Of a stretch of 28,630 nt of DNA, positions 1-9,021 are shown one piece after another. The translations under genes were made by a program, and so were the position numbers. The DNA lies in NCBI GenBank assembly GCA_963966765.1, contig CAXAAR010000023.1:1-28630 (forward strand), in the 5' to 3' direction. The stretch is from Aequoribacter sp003520285. Lineage in GTDB: Bacteria > Pseudomonadota > Gammaproteobacteria > Pseudomonadales > Halieaceae. The notes beneath the pieces were generated by a model that saw only the letters and a program-made list of their open reading frames with translations, did no database searches and was not told the origin of the DNA. Each line of letters begins with the position of its first letter. Positions within the stretch are counted from its first letter, which is position 1.

Positions 1-213
1 ATTAATTCATATCACAAATTCGATGTTTATGCAAGACACAGCAATTTCGGTGATCGGCAGTTAACACTACAGTGCTCTCACAGTGTCACGGACTATCGTA
101 CTGCTCTCTTAGAGGTAAAAAAATCTATTGTTGGCAGTGATTATTTCGCATGTGCAAGCGCCCTAAAAGAAGTTCAGGTAATCTCGGGAATTGAATCGCC
201 ACTAATTTGCTAG
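1..213 (+). CDS. possible 3' end of an upstream gene (partial, unrecognised)
   Basis: Frame 1 is open from the first base for 70 codons and stops at TAG 211-213. There is no ATG in the stretch, so if real it is the C-terminal part of a gene starting outside the window. The translation includes DVYARHSNFGD and ALLEVKKSIVG and ends GIESPLIC; its composition is protein-like. I do not recognise a family. An open frame of this length can occur by chance, so this is a tentative call. Confidence 0.3.
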   Translation: MNSYHKFDVYARHSNFGDRQLTLQCSHSVTDYRTALLEVKKSIVGSDYFACASALKEVQVISGIESPLIC

Positions 214-637
214 ACGCCTTTTAGTAAAACACAAACCTCCAAAAACTACCTGACACTCCAAAACCTCTCAAAATCTTCGACCATGTCTATATATACGGGC
301 ATACCCCCATGGCCTCCTGCCGAGGGCTATAAAGTCTCTGAAGACTTCCAAGCCTTTGAAGCTAGGTAGACAAAACAGTAGACATTTTTGGGCCGTTGAC
401 ATCGAACTAACTTGCTGGAACACTAGAAAACACGTTAGCTGACAAGGCTGATGGGGCTGATAGTAGGCGATGAGGTCTCCTCCACCGCCATTTTATATTT
501 CCCGCCGACCCTCTAAACCCATAATCCCATTTATCTCGCCTTTAATCCCGCGTGTCGCGTCCGACTTACCGTTGCTGCCGTGTTGTGGGATAAAGACGTT
601 GCCTAATTATATAAACCTAAAATAAACGGGGTTATCA
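214..637. other. 424-base non-coding gap upstream of the GH16-TBDR pair
   Basis: No convincing open frame is seen on either strand. It should hold the promoter and operator of the GH16-receptor unit. A small perfect hairpin, AAGTCT-CTGA-AGACTT, lies at 332-347. An A/T-rich stretch at 604-627 immediately precedes the start codon region and could contain a -10 element (TATATA at 608-613), but no well-spaced -35 accompanies it. No regulator-specific operator was recognised. Confidence 0.5.
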
Positions 638-3628
638 ATGTCTGATCCAATACGCAGGACGCAGCGCTATTTCGGCTTGGCGGCAGCTATCGCAGTGGTA
701 AGCGCATGCGGTGGTGGTGGTGACAGCGCCAAAGCACCAGAAGTAGCAGCCTTTTATCCGGAGCCTCAGAACGAGTGGTCACTCGTTTGGAGTGATGAGT
801 TTGACGGTGCCAGTCTCGACGCTAACCATTGGGAAGCGGAGATCGGTGAGGGTGCCGAATATGGACTGTCGCGCTGGGGCAACAACGAGCAGCAATGGTA
901 TTTAGCTGATAACGCTGTTGTAGCTGATGGTGTACTCACTATCGTCGCCAAGAGCGAAGAGGTAGTGCCAGGATTCCCCTACACCTCAGCTCGTCTCCGC
1001 ACTGCGGGCAAGTTTGACTTTAAGTACGGTCGCGTGGAAGTGAGAGCCAAGGCTGCTGAGGGTCAGGGCCTGTGGTCTGCTGTATGGATGTTGCCAACCG
1101 AGTCACCCTATGGTGTCTGGGCGGCAAGTGGTGAAGCCGACATCATGGAGGTGGTCAACGCAGGTACGGACGATGAGCGCGTGTTCACGACGGTTCACCA
1201 TGGATTTCCTTGGCCTCTGAATCAGTTGAGCGGCTTAGATGTTGATCTCGATGACGCCGCAGGCGAGTTTCACACCTACGCAATAGAGTGGGAAGAGGAC
1301 GAGCTGCGCTGGTTTATTGATGGGCAGCATGTCAAAACGGTAGGCGCAGATCATTACTACAGCTACTACTACAAAGATTCGGCTACGGGTTATGAATCTG
1401 GTCCAGCATCGGCACCTTTTGATACCGAATTCCATTTGCTTGTGAATCTGGCGGTCGGTGGCAATTTGCCGGGTGCAGTCAATAATGCTGACATCCCCTC
1501 CGAAATGGTCGTCGACTACATCAGAGTCTATGAGTGCAGTTATGGTCAAGCTGATGGTGGTGGGTGTAACTCAAATGCAGACAGATCTCTTGAACGGCCC
1601 GATGCTCAAGAGCCCTTCGAAGCCACTTTCCCTATGTACACTGATTCTGCCCAGGGGTTCTCTTGGACCATTGGTGGCGAAGAAGTCGTTCAGCAGTTGT
1701 CTGTCAATTCGTTTTGGAATAACGATGGCGCACTGAGCTTCATGGAGTCGAGTGTAGAGGGTCGAGGTACCGTTATTGAAGTAATAACGTCCAACATGGG
1801 CAACATTTCGATTAACACAACGGATGCCTCATCTGTTTCCTTGTTTGGTTTTGGTAATAATCCTAATTTTTGGGAAATCCACGCCGGTGAGATCAAGTTC
1901 GATATGTATATCGATAGCGCGGGCACGGATTTAGAAAGCGCTATTCTGATTAAAATGGATAGTGGCTACCCTGCGTTGGGTCAGCAAGAGTTGAAGATTG
2001 CGGATCTACCGAAAGATCAGTGGTTTACCTACAGCGTGAAAGTTAACGATCTGTTGGCTAACCCGCTCCCCGGTCAGGCAGGTCTTGATACCAGTAAAGT
2101 CAATAGTTTATTTGTTCTTGAGCCCACCGGTGCGGCGCATGTCATGGTCGATAATATTAGCTTGGCATGTGGTCACCCTGCTCGTAATGGGTGCGGTATC
2201 ACGCCACCCGGCGGCGAAGTGGATGGTGCGCTAGCTCCTATTTTTGTTGACGGTGAAATCAATGGACTATGGGACCGCGGAGCGTGTGGTTGGGACACTA
2301 TTGTCAACGTTGACTACTGTGGCGATGGCAATACCAGCAACTTGATTACATGGACTGTGACTGACTCCGGTGATGCCGATCGAGGTAACGCCTTGCTGGT
2401 CAATTTTGGCACTAATGGTGCAGACGGTGTGTTCTTCTTCGGTTCAGCGGGTGGTGTTGACCTCAGTGAATACGAAGCGGAAGGTAAGCTGGTTTTCGAC
2501 TTGCGTATCCCCGCCTCTACTGCGGCCGCTGGAATGGTGTATAAAGTAGATTGTTTCTTCCCGTGCGGTACCGGGGATCAGGTGCTCGATTTATCTGATT
2601 ATGAGCCAGGTACTTGGAAAACCTTCGAGATCTCGGTATCTGACCTCAAATCCTTAGGTCTAGATTTGACCAAGGTCAATGCTGGATTGGTTTTGTTTCC
2701 TACTTGGGGTAGTCAACAGGGACTCTCTTTTGAGGTTGCTAACGCTCGCTACGAAGTTGCTGGGCGAGAGCCATCTGCTGGCGCTGGTGGAACGACCTAC
2801 GGGCCGGCCGCCTTTAGTGGGTCGTTCGGTGGGGCCTTCTCAGATGCGAACGAGATTTACACCTTCCCATCGGGGGCTCAGCCATGGGGTGGCTTTGCCA
2901 ATGAAAATGCTGAAATGTACCCAATGAGCTTCGAAAATGGCGGTAAGGTAACCTTTACTGCAGCCATTCCCGAAGGTGGCGTAGATGGTACTAACGTGCG
3001 TTTTGTCTTTGAGAACGCACCGTTTCCCGATGTCGAGCCAAACTTCAGCACCGACAATGTGGTGATCAGCGGTGGTGAGGCAGTGTACGAAGTTGAATTC
3101 CCCGCTCAGGCTGCTGGCCAGACCTTCAGCTCTTTCTTGATGTATATCGTCGAGAACGACCAGCCAGTAATGGTTACCGATGTCATCGTAACCGCCTATG
3201 CTGCCGTTACCTTAGTCGACTCAGCACCTGCTGATTTCAGTGGCGCGTTTGGTGGCGCGTTTGTCGATGCGAGTGAGACATACACGTTCCCATCGGGTGC
3301 CCAGGCTTGGGGTGGTTTTGCGAACAATAATGCAGATCTGTATCCATTCACTTTCGGTTCTGGAGGTGAAGTGCGCTTTGTTGCAGCCTTACCTGAGGGT
3401 ACGCCTGACACAGGCGTCCGGTTTGTGTTTGAGAATGCACCGTTCCCAGACGTCGATCCGAACTTTAGTACTGACGTAGTGACGGTGAGTGGCACAGCAG
3501 AGACCGAGTATTCAGTGGTTATCCCGCAGCAGGCTGCTGCACAAACCTACAGTTCATTTTTGATGTACCTTGCTGAGCGAGATCAGCCGGTCACGATAAA
3601 GAATGTTCGAGTGGCGACACCACAGTGA
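638..3628 (+). CDS. GH16 family beta-glucanase (laminarinase-like) lipoprotein with four C-terminal accessory modules
   Basis: Predicted endo-beta-glucanase that would cut beta-1,3(-1,4)-glucans such as laminarin at the cell surface or in the periplasm. The N-terminus has a lipobox V21-S-A-C24 followed by a Gly stretch, indicating an outer-membrane lipoprotein. The GH16 domain spans about 45-298 and carries the ExDxxE catalytic signature E166-A-D168-I-M-E171, with E166 the expected nucleophile and E171 the acid/base. Two beta-sandwich regions resembling ExoP-type galactose-binding modules follow (about 322-520 and 531-710). Two homologous repeats of about 130 residues end the protein (726-854 and 867-996). 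The start is supported by GGGG at 628-631, six bases before ATG. The gene lies 46 bases upstream of a TonB-dependent receptor and is probably co-transcribed. Substrate is inferred from family only; agar- or carrageenan-type activity is less likely but not excluded. Confidence 0.9.
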   Translation: MSDPIRRTQRYFGLAAAIAVVSACGGGGDSAKAPEVAAFYPEPQNEWSLVWSDEFDGASLDANHWEAEIGEGAEYGLSRWGNNEQQWYLADNAVVADGVLTIVAKSEEVVPGFPYTSARLRTAGKFDFKYGRVEVRAKAAEGQGLWSAVWMLPTESPYGVWAASGEADIMEVVNAGTDDERVFTTVHHGFPWPLNQLSGLDVDLDDAAGEFHTYAIEWEEDELRWFIDGQHVKTVGADHYYSYYYKDSATGYESGPASAPFDTEFHLLVNLAVGGNLPGAVNNADIPSEMVVDYIRVYECSYGQADGGGCNSNADRSLERPDAQEPFEATFPMYTDSAQGFSWTIGGEEVVQQLSVNSFWNNDGALSFMESSVEGRGTVIEVITSNMGNISINTTDASSVSLFGFGNNPNFWEIHAGEIKFDMYIDSAGTDLESAILIKMDSGYPALGQQELKIADLPKDQWFTYSVKVNDLLANPLPGQAGLDTSKVNSLFVLEPTGAAHVMVDNISLACGHPARNGCGITPPGGEVDGALAPIFVDGEINGLWDRGACGWDTIVNVDYCGDGNTSNLITWTVTDSGDADRGNALLVNFGTNGADGVFFFGSAGGVDLSEYEAEGKLVFDLRIPASTAAAGMVYKVDCFFPCGTGDQVLDLSDYEPGTWKTFEISVSDLKSLGLDLTKVNAGLVLFPTWGSQQGLSFEVANARYEVAGREPSAGAGGTTYGPAAFSGSFGGAFSDANEIYTFPSGAQPWGGFANENAEMYPMSFENGGKVTFTAAIPEGGVDGTNVRFVFENAPFPDVEPNFSTDNVVISGGEAVYEVEFPAQAAGQTFSSFLMYIVENDQPVMVTDVIVTAYAAVTLVDSAPADFSGAFGGAFVDASETYTFPSGAQAWGGFANNNADLYPFTFGSGGEVRFVAALPEGTPDTGVRFVFENAPFPDVDPNFSTDVVTVSGTAETEYSVVIPQQAAAQTYSSFLMYLAERDQPVTIKNVRVATPQ
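2813..3625 (+). repeat. tandem protein-level duplication inside the GH16 gene
   Basis: Two in-frame copies of one module, residues 726-854 (2813-3199) and 867-996 (3236-3625), have a period of 141 codons. Each begins FSG(S/A)FGGAF, continues with TFPSGAQ(P/A)WGGFAN, then RFVFENAPFPDV(E/D)PNFSTD, and ends near SSFLMY followed by QPV. The nucleotide sequences have diverged, so this is an old duplication. I cannot assign the module to a named carbohydrate-binding family. Confidence 0.85.
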
Positions 3629-3674
3629 TACGGGCACAAACGATACTAAAAATAGTTTGCAAGGGGTAACCAAT

Positions 3675-6596
3675 ATGCAACATAACATGTTCAATAAGAA
3701 TGCAATGGCGGCTGCAGTGTCAGTCGCCATGGGACTGACCTTGAGCATCACTGCGCAAGCTCAGGATAGCGTGCCGGTTATGGAAGAGGTCGTTGTGACC
3801 GGCATCAAAGCAAGTTTGAAGCGAGCAATGGATACAAAGCGGGACTCAGCGGGCGTGGTAGATGCCATTACAGCTGAGGATATCGGTGCATTTCCTGACA
3901 CTAACTTGGCGGAATCGCTTCAGAGAATTACAGGTGTCGCGATTGAGCGCACGAGAGGTGAAGGCTCTACGGTAACAGTTCGTGGTTTCGGTGCAGACTT
4001 CAACTTGGTCACCTTAAATGGTCGCCAAATGCCGACTCACAGTGGTGGTGGTCGCTCATTTGATTTTGGCGATTTGGCGTCTGAGAGTGTTTCAGGCGTT
4101 GAGATCTATAAAACCGGTCAGGCGAGTGTGGCGACCGGCGGTATTGGCGCAACCATCAATATCAAAACCGCAAAACCTCTTGATAACCCAGGTCTAAAAT
4201 TGGCTTTCAGCACCAAAGCGGTTCACGATTTGTCAACGACTACAGGCGAGGATTACACACCTGAAGTTTCAGGTCTGTTCAGTCAAACCTTTTTCGATGA
4301 CACCGTAGGCGTGGCCTTGTCGGGGTCTTTTCAGGAGCGTAACAATGGCCAGGCGGGTGCTTTTAATACTCAGTGGTTTGAGCGTCCCGGGCAGGGAATT
4401 GCAGATAACGGGCAGCAGGTCAATAAACCTGGGCAGGGCGATCTGGCCGCTTTACCACAACAGGTTGTTTATCAGCTCGATGAATGGGAGCGCACGCGAA
4501 TCAACGGGCAACTCACACTGCAGTGGCGCCCCGTAGAGTCGGTTACCGCGACTCTGGATTACACAGTAGCCGAGTTGGAACTAGATCATCGCTACAACAA
4601 TATGTCGATCTGGTTCAGCCCAACAGGTCAGTCGGCCACGTGGAGTGATGGACCTATTGCATCGCCGCTAATCTACACCGAGACGTTCAATCAGCCTGAC
4701 ACCCCTATGGGAGCGGGTGTTGATGCGTCGAAAAACGAGCGCTCGTCACTTGGATTCAATTTGCAGTGGGATGTCAATGATCGGTTGGTTCTTGAACTTG
4801 ACCATCACGATTCGAAGGCCGAGCGATCGCCGAACAGTCCTTTCGGAAGCTCAGCGAACCTATCGATTGCGGCATTTGGGCGCGAGGCGGCAACTGTTGA
4901 TTTTAGTTCCGATCTTCCTGTGACTTCGATCACGCGTTCAGACCCACTATCACCCGATGATATGCAAATCACCGGTAGCGTGTTCGCCAATAGCTGGGCA
5001 GAAATGAATATTGAGCAGACGCAATTTAGTGGCAGTTTTGATCTTAATGAGAGGCTTTCAATTGATTTCGGTGTGTCACAGTCTGATCTTGATAATTTTG
5101 AGGCCGGCAGTGTGGTTCAACGGAATAGCTGGGGTCAAAATCAGGCTTCTGCCTTCGGTGCTATCGCAGATTTGATGGTGCCTGCGTCGCTCGAGGGGAT
5201 CTACGATCAGCTCAATGGCGGCAAGGGAGCCACTAATAATTTCTTCATGTTCGATATGGCGGAAGTCGCGAACCGGGGCGCATTTTTGCAAACCTTACCG
5301 TCCACAGATCAGTACTATCTCCCGACCGCTTTGGCAGGTGGGGATTGTGGCACTGGCTTTTGTGCCGACAGTGATAAAGGCTTTGGTAACCAGTTCCGTG
5401 AAGAAACGCAGTCGACGTTTGTTCAAGTAAACTACACGGGTGTTATGTTTGATCGCGATTACAGTGTGCGAGCGGGTGTGCGCTATGAAGAGACCGATGT
5501 CACTTCGAGTGCTGAGTCGCAGAGCTACACTCGCATTGAATGGGCGTCTACCAATGAGTTTTCTGCTATTCCGTCTGGTGAAACAGTGCCCTCGTCCTTG
5601 ACCGGGTCATACGATGCGACTCTACCGAGTATCGACTTCGATATTAATATCCTCGATGACCTGAAATTCAGAGCATCTTACAGCGAGACCATCGCACGAT
5701 CTCCGTTCTCTAATTTGGTCGGTAACTTGTCAATTGGTCAGGTCCTCAGAGTCGTAGAGGGAGAGCATACGGCAGACGGTTTTGTGGGTAACCCGGGATT
5801 GTTGCCGCATGAATCAGAAAATTGGGATTTTTCTCTCGAATATTATTACGGGGATTCGAGCTATGTCTCGATCGGTTACTTTGATAAGAGCGTAGAGAAC
5901 TTTGTAACGGCGGCTGAAAGAGAGGACGTGGTGTTATTCCCTGGCTTAGCTCATCCAGCGTTGGGGCCACTGTATTCGCAGGCTGTTGATGCTTTGGGTG
6001 TCACAGCATCAAACGCAGCTATTCGCGAGTACATATTTACCAATTTCCCGAATGAACCTGGTGTCGATGTTACGGCACAAACCATTACCGGTGTTCCTGG
6101 AAGAGATGACCCTGCGTACTTTGACGTAGATACGAGTCTCAACTCAGCTGAGATCGCCGAGATTGATGGATGGGAGATCGCATGGCAGCATGATTTTGCG
6201 GCTACTGGCTTTGGATTTATTGCCAATGCAACTATCGCCGACGGGACTGCTGTGTTCAATCGCCTGTCTAACGAACCACAATTTGCGCTACCAGGGTTGA
6301 GTGATACGCGTAACTTTATTGCGTACTACGATAAGCACGGTATTCAGGTTCGTATTGCCTACAACTGGCGTGATGAATTCTTCACAGGAGGAGTTACTCA
6401 GCCAGGCTACCAGGAAGAATATGAGCAGTGGGACGCGAATGCGAGTTATGAGCTCACTGATTCGTTGGTGGTGTTTGTAGAAGGCATAAATCTGACGAAT
6501 GAGACATTCCGAAGTTTCGGTCGCAATGCTTACCAGCTGTATAATGTGGGTCAGAGTGGTGCTCGGTATCAGTTTGGGTTCCGTTACGTCTACTAG
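3675..6596 (+). CDS. TonB-dependent outer-membrane receptor (glucan-oligosaccharide type)
   Basis: Outer-membrane beta-barrel transporter, energised by TonB-ExbB-ExbD, predicted to import oligosaccharides released by the GH16 enzyme encoded just upstream. The ATG at 3675 is chosen because AGGGG lies at 3662-3666 and the resulting N-terminus is a typical signal peptide (cleavage after AQA, about residue 29). The same frame is open back to an ATG at 3603, but that would overlap the GH16 gene and bury the signal peptide. A TonB-box-like segment MEEVVVTGI follows, then a plug domain with KRDSAGVVDAI, EDIGAFPDTN, AESLQRITGV and VTVRGFG, as in the Xanthomonas/Caulobacter-type receptor family. The barrel ends in an aromatic residue (RYVY), as expected. 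At 973 residues it has normal family length. A terminator follows 20 bases after the stop. Confidence 0.93.
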   Translation: MQHNMFNKNAMAAAVSVAMGLTLSITAQAQDSVPVMEEVVVTGIKASLKRAMDTKRDSAGVVDAITAEDIGAFPDTNLAESLQRITGVAIERTRGEGSTVTVRGFGADFNLVTLNGRQMPTHSGGGRSFDFGDLASESVSGVEIYKTGQASVATGGIGATINIKTAKPLDNPGLKLAFSTKAVHDLSTTTGEDYTPEVSGLFSQTFFDDTVGVALSGSFQERNNGQAGAFNTQWFERPGQGIADNGQQVNKPGQGDLAALPQQVVYQLDEWERTRINGQLTLQWRPVESVTATLDYTVAELELDHRYNNMSIWFSPTGQSATWSDGPIASPLIYTETFNQPDTPMGAGVDASKNERSSLGFNLQWDVNDRLVLELDHHDSKAERSPNSPFGSSANLSIAAFGREAATVDFSSDLPVTSITRSDPLSPDDMQITGSVFANSWAEMNIEQTQFSGSFDLNERLSIDFGVSQSDLDNFEAGSVVQRNSWGQNQASAFGAIADLMVPASLEGIYDQLNGGKGATNNFFMFDMAEVANRGAFLQTLPSTDQYYLPTALAGGDCGTGFCADSDKGFGNQFREETQSTFVQVNYTGVMFDRDYSVRAGVRYEETDVTSSAESQSYTRIEWASTNEFSAIPSGETVPSSLTGSYDATLPSIDFDINILDDLKFRASYSETIARSPFSNLVGNLSIGQVLRVVEGEHTADGFVGNPGLLPHESENWDFSLEYYYGDSSYVSIGYFDKSVENFVTAAEREDVVLFPGLAHPALGPLYSQAVDALGVTASNAAIREYIFTNFPNEPGVDVTAQTITGVPGRDDPAYFDVDTSLNSAEIAEIDGWEIAWQHDFAATGFGFIANATIADGTAVFNRLSNEPQFALPGLSDTRNFIAYYDKHGIQVRIAYNWRDEFFTGGVTQPGYQEEYEQWDANASYELTDSLVVFVEGINLTNETFRSFGRNAYQLYNVGQSGARYQFGFRYVY

Positions 6597-6616
6597 ACTG
6601 GTTTATTGACCTTTAT

Positions 6617-6640
6617 AAAACCGCTCTTTGAGCGGTTTTT
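6617..6640 (+). terminator. intrinsic terminator after the TonB-dependent receptor
   Basis: AAAACCGCTC (6617-6626) and GAGCGGTTTT (6630-6639) form a perfect 10-bp stem around a 3-base loop and end in a run of T. It closes the GH16-receptor unit and separates it from the halogenase cassette, which therefore needs read-through or its own promoter in the 58 bases before 6699. Confidence 0.88.
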
Positions 6641-6698
6641 ACTTTAAGGCAGACGCTAAAATCAACGTTTAAAAATAAACAAACGGCTATCATGCGAG

Positions 6699-8291
6699 AT
6701 GACTGAAGAGTTTGATCAGGTAAAGCGTATTGTTGTGGTCGGCGGTGGAACTGCTGGCTGGTTGGTTGCGGCGCGTCTTGCGGCGCACTATGAACTCTCG
6801 TCTGAGACACTGACCCTCACCTTGGTAGAGTCTGACCAAACCGGACCCATCGGTGTGGGAGAGGGTACCTGGCCTTCTATGCGCACCACGCTGAATAAAA
6901 TTGGAATCACTGAGACCGAGTTCGTTCGTGAATGTGGTGCAAGTTTCAAACAGGGGTCAAAGTTTATCGGGTGGTCACGAGGTGCAGAGGATTACTATTA
7001 CCATCCGTTCTCGCTTCCTCAAGATCATGCTGAAGAGAATGCGTGGTGGTCTTGGCAAAACTTAGCTAATAATGAGCCCTTTGCCGACAGTGTGTCGCCG
7101 CAGCCCGCTGTATGTGACCGCGATTTGGCGCCCAAACAGATCAGTATGCCCAACTACGCTTACGCACTTAACTACGGTTATCACCTTGATGCCGGCCGCT
7201 TTGCTGGTTTACTGATGCGACACGCGGTGGAAAGGCTTGGGGTGTGCCATATTAAGGACCATTTGATAGGGGTAGAGTCGGATTCGGACGGTGATATCGC
7301 GGCAGTCATAGGCAAAAATTATGGTCGAATAGAGGGTGATCTTTTTATTGATTGCAGTGGCTTCGAATCATTGCTCATTGGCAAACATTTTGAGATAGGT
7401 AAAGTTGATTGCTCGAAGTATTTGTTCAACGATCGTGCATTAGCAGTTCAGGTGCCCTATGCCACTGAGTTGGACTCCATTAGCTCGGTGACACTGGGTA
7501 CGGCCCACGACGCAGGTTGGACCTGGGACATTGGATTACAGCATCGACGAGGTGTAGGCAGAGTGTATAGTTCGTCACATCAGAGTGATGAGCAAGCTTT
7601 GGAGGGACTTAAGTCGTACCTGAAGCGCGAGGCTCCGCATGTTGATTTTGAGTCTTCGTCCCCCAGGAAGCTCAGTTTTGAGTCGGGCTATCGGTCCAAG
7701 TTTTGGCATCGAAACTGCGTGGCTATTGGATTGTCAGCGGGTTTTGTAGAGCCTCTCGAGGCTTCGGCATTGGTATTGGTAGAGCTCAGCGCTCAGTTTT
7801 TAACCGATCAATTACCCGCTTATCGCAGTGGCATGGATGCTGTGGCTGATCGATTTAATCGACAGTTTACTTATCGTTGGACTGAGATTATTCGGTTCTT
7901 GAAATTGCATTATGCCATTAGCTCGCGAGACGACTCAGCCTATTGGCGCCAGCACAAAGAATCGGATAGCATTCCAGAATCTTTGAGGTCAGATTTGGCG
8001 CGATGGAATTACCAGGCGCCATGGCATCATGACGAGGGGAGAATCGATGATCTCTTCCCATCGGCAAGCTATCAATATGTACTTTATGGGATGGGATTTC
8101 AGACACGAGACCCCGTTCTTCGATCGAGATCTCACGCTCGTCGGCTCACTCAATACCGAGAGCGGCAGTTGCGAACACAGCAGGCTCAGGCGCGGTTCTG
8201 TGAACATTTGCCGACCAATCGTGAGCTAGTGCGGCAGTTGCAGTCACAGAGTTTCTCGAGTGTGCCTCATTCAGCAGTAGAGAGGTTGTAA
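6699..8291 (+). CDS. flavin-dependent halogenase family protein (PF04820 type), first copy
   Basis: A 530-residue FAD-binding protein of the tryptophan-halogenase family, whose members use FADH2, O2 and halide to make a halogenating species held at an active-site lysine. Visible features are the dinucleotide-binding GGGTAGW (residues 15-21), GVGEGTWPS (52-60), a candidate catalytic lysine K84 in FKQGSKF, and the distal SAGFVEPLEAS segment that carries the conserved Glu. The flavin-halogenase signature is altered: W274-T-W276-D-I278-G279, with Gly where WxWxIP has Pro. No strong ribosome-binding site precedes the ATG. The gene overlaps sapC-like by one base (TAATG). The substrate is unknown; in this context free tryptophan is doubtful, and a non-halogenating monooxygenase role is possible. 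Confidence 0.87.
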   Translation: MTEEFDQVKRIVVVGGGTAGWLVAARLAAHYELSSETLTLTLVESDQTGPIGVGEGTWPSMRTTLNKIGITETEFVRECGASFKQGSKFIGWSRGAEDYYYHPFSLPQDHAEENAWWSWQNLANNEPFADSVSPQPAVCDRDLAPKQISMPNYAYALNYGYHLDAGRFAGLLMRHAVERLGVCHIKDHLIGVESDSDGDIAAVIGKNYGRIEGDLFIDCSGFESLLIGKHFEIGKVDCSKYLFNDRALAVQVPYATELDSISSVTLGTAHDAGWTWDIGLQHRRGVGRVYSSSHQSDEQALEGLKSYLKREAPHVDFESSSPRKLSFESGYRSKFWHRNCVAIGLSAGFVEPLEASALVLVELSAQFLTDQLPAYRSGMDAVADRFNRQFTYRWTEIIRFLKLHYAISSRDDSAYWRQHKESDSIPESLRSDLARWNYQAPWHHDEGRIDDLFPSASYQYVLYGMGFQTRDPVLRSRSHARRLTQYRERQLRTQQAQARFCEHLPTNRELVRQLQSQSFSSVPHSAVERL

Positions 8292-9007
8292 TGGCGGATT
8301 TTCAGAAGCTCAATAATATCGATCACCAGAATGTCCGCGTCCAAACCGGATTTGGTGCGCAGTTTGGTGATGACGTTATGTTCGTGTTGACGTTTCCGGA
8401 AGAGATGCGAAGTATCCAGGCGCACTATCCCATACTCATCCATAAAGACCCCGTGTCCGGGAAATTTTCTCCAATTGCACTCCTTGGGTTCGAGAGGGGC
8501 GAGAATCTTTTTCTGCAGGCAGACCGCTGGGACGCGAGTTATGTGCCCGCCATGATGCGTCGCCAACCCTTCCTGATTGGAGAGGATAAGAGCTCTATTT
8601 CTGACCGTCAGCACGTCGTTGCTATTGATATGGAACACCCTCGAGTCAGCCTAGAGGTTGGTGAGCCATTGTTCTTGGAACAGGGAGGGCCGAGTGATTT
8701 TTTGGAGTCGAAGGCGACGTTGTTAGAGCATCTGCGACAAGCTTCTGAAACCAACGATAAATTTGTAACGGCTCTGGTCGAGCACGGACTTGTGCAGTCT
8801 GTGACGTTATCTATCAAACTCTCGAACGGAGAGAGCTACGAGCTGCAGGACTTCTTTGGTATCGATGACGACGCCCTCCAGCGAGCCGATGGCAGACTCG
8901 TCACTACTCTGGCTGAGGCTGGCTGGCTCATGCCATGTTTTATGATGGTCGCCTCAATGTCACAGCTGGGTCGTTTAGTTGAGCGCCGTAATCGGTCGCT
9001 AGAGTAG
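8291..9007 (+). CDS. SapC family protein
   Basis: A 238-residue protein matching the SapC family (PF07277), named for a Campylobacter surface-layer-associated protein but without a defined biochemical role. Family motifs seen are YPILIHKD (46-53), ALLGFERGENLF (63-74) and YVPAMMRRQPF (84-94). No signal peptide or membrane segment is visible, so a cytoplasmic location is likely. The start codon overlaps the stop of the preceding halogenase gene by one base, which implies translational coupling and a functional link. The cupin_8 gene follows 14 bases later. A scaffold or substrate-presenting role for the halogenases would be speculation. Confidence 0.85.
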   Translation: MADFQKLNNIDHQNVRVQTGFGAQFGDDVMFVLTFPEEMRSIQAHYPILIHKDPVSGKFSPIALLGFERGENLFLQADRWDASYVPAMMRRQPFLIGEDKSSISDRQHVVAIDMEHPRVSLEVGEPLFLEQGGPSDFLESKATLLEHLRQASETNDKFVTALVEHGLVQSVTLSIKLSNGESYELQDFFGIDDDALQRADGRLVTTLAEAGWLMPCFMMVASMSQLGRLVERRNRSLE

Positions 9008-9021
9008 GACTGCCCGCGATC

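Noticed and set aside
2813..3625. DNA-level tandem repeat or mobile insertion in the GH16 gene
   Set aside because: The two copies are similar as protein but diverged in nucleotides, in frame and with no flanking direct repeats, so this is an ancient module duplication.
5951..6259. 102-codon minus-strand open frame in the receptor gene
   Set aside because: It is antisense to the beta-barrel coding region and has no homology-like features.
6657..6662. TAAAAT as -10 box for the halogenase cassette
   Set aside because: No -35-like hexamer lies 16-18 bases upstream; that space is the T-tract side of the receptor terminator.
8267..8638. 123-codon minus-strand open frame
   Set aside because: Antisense to the SapC-family gene, whose motifs and one-base overlap with its neighbour make the plus-strand reading clear.
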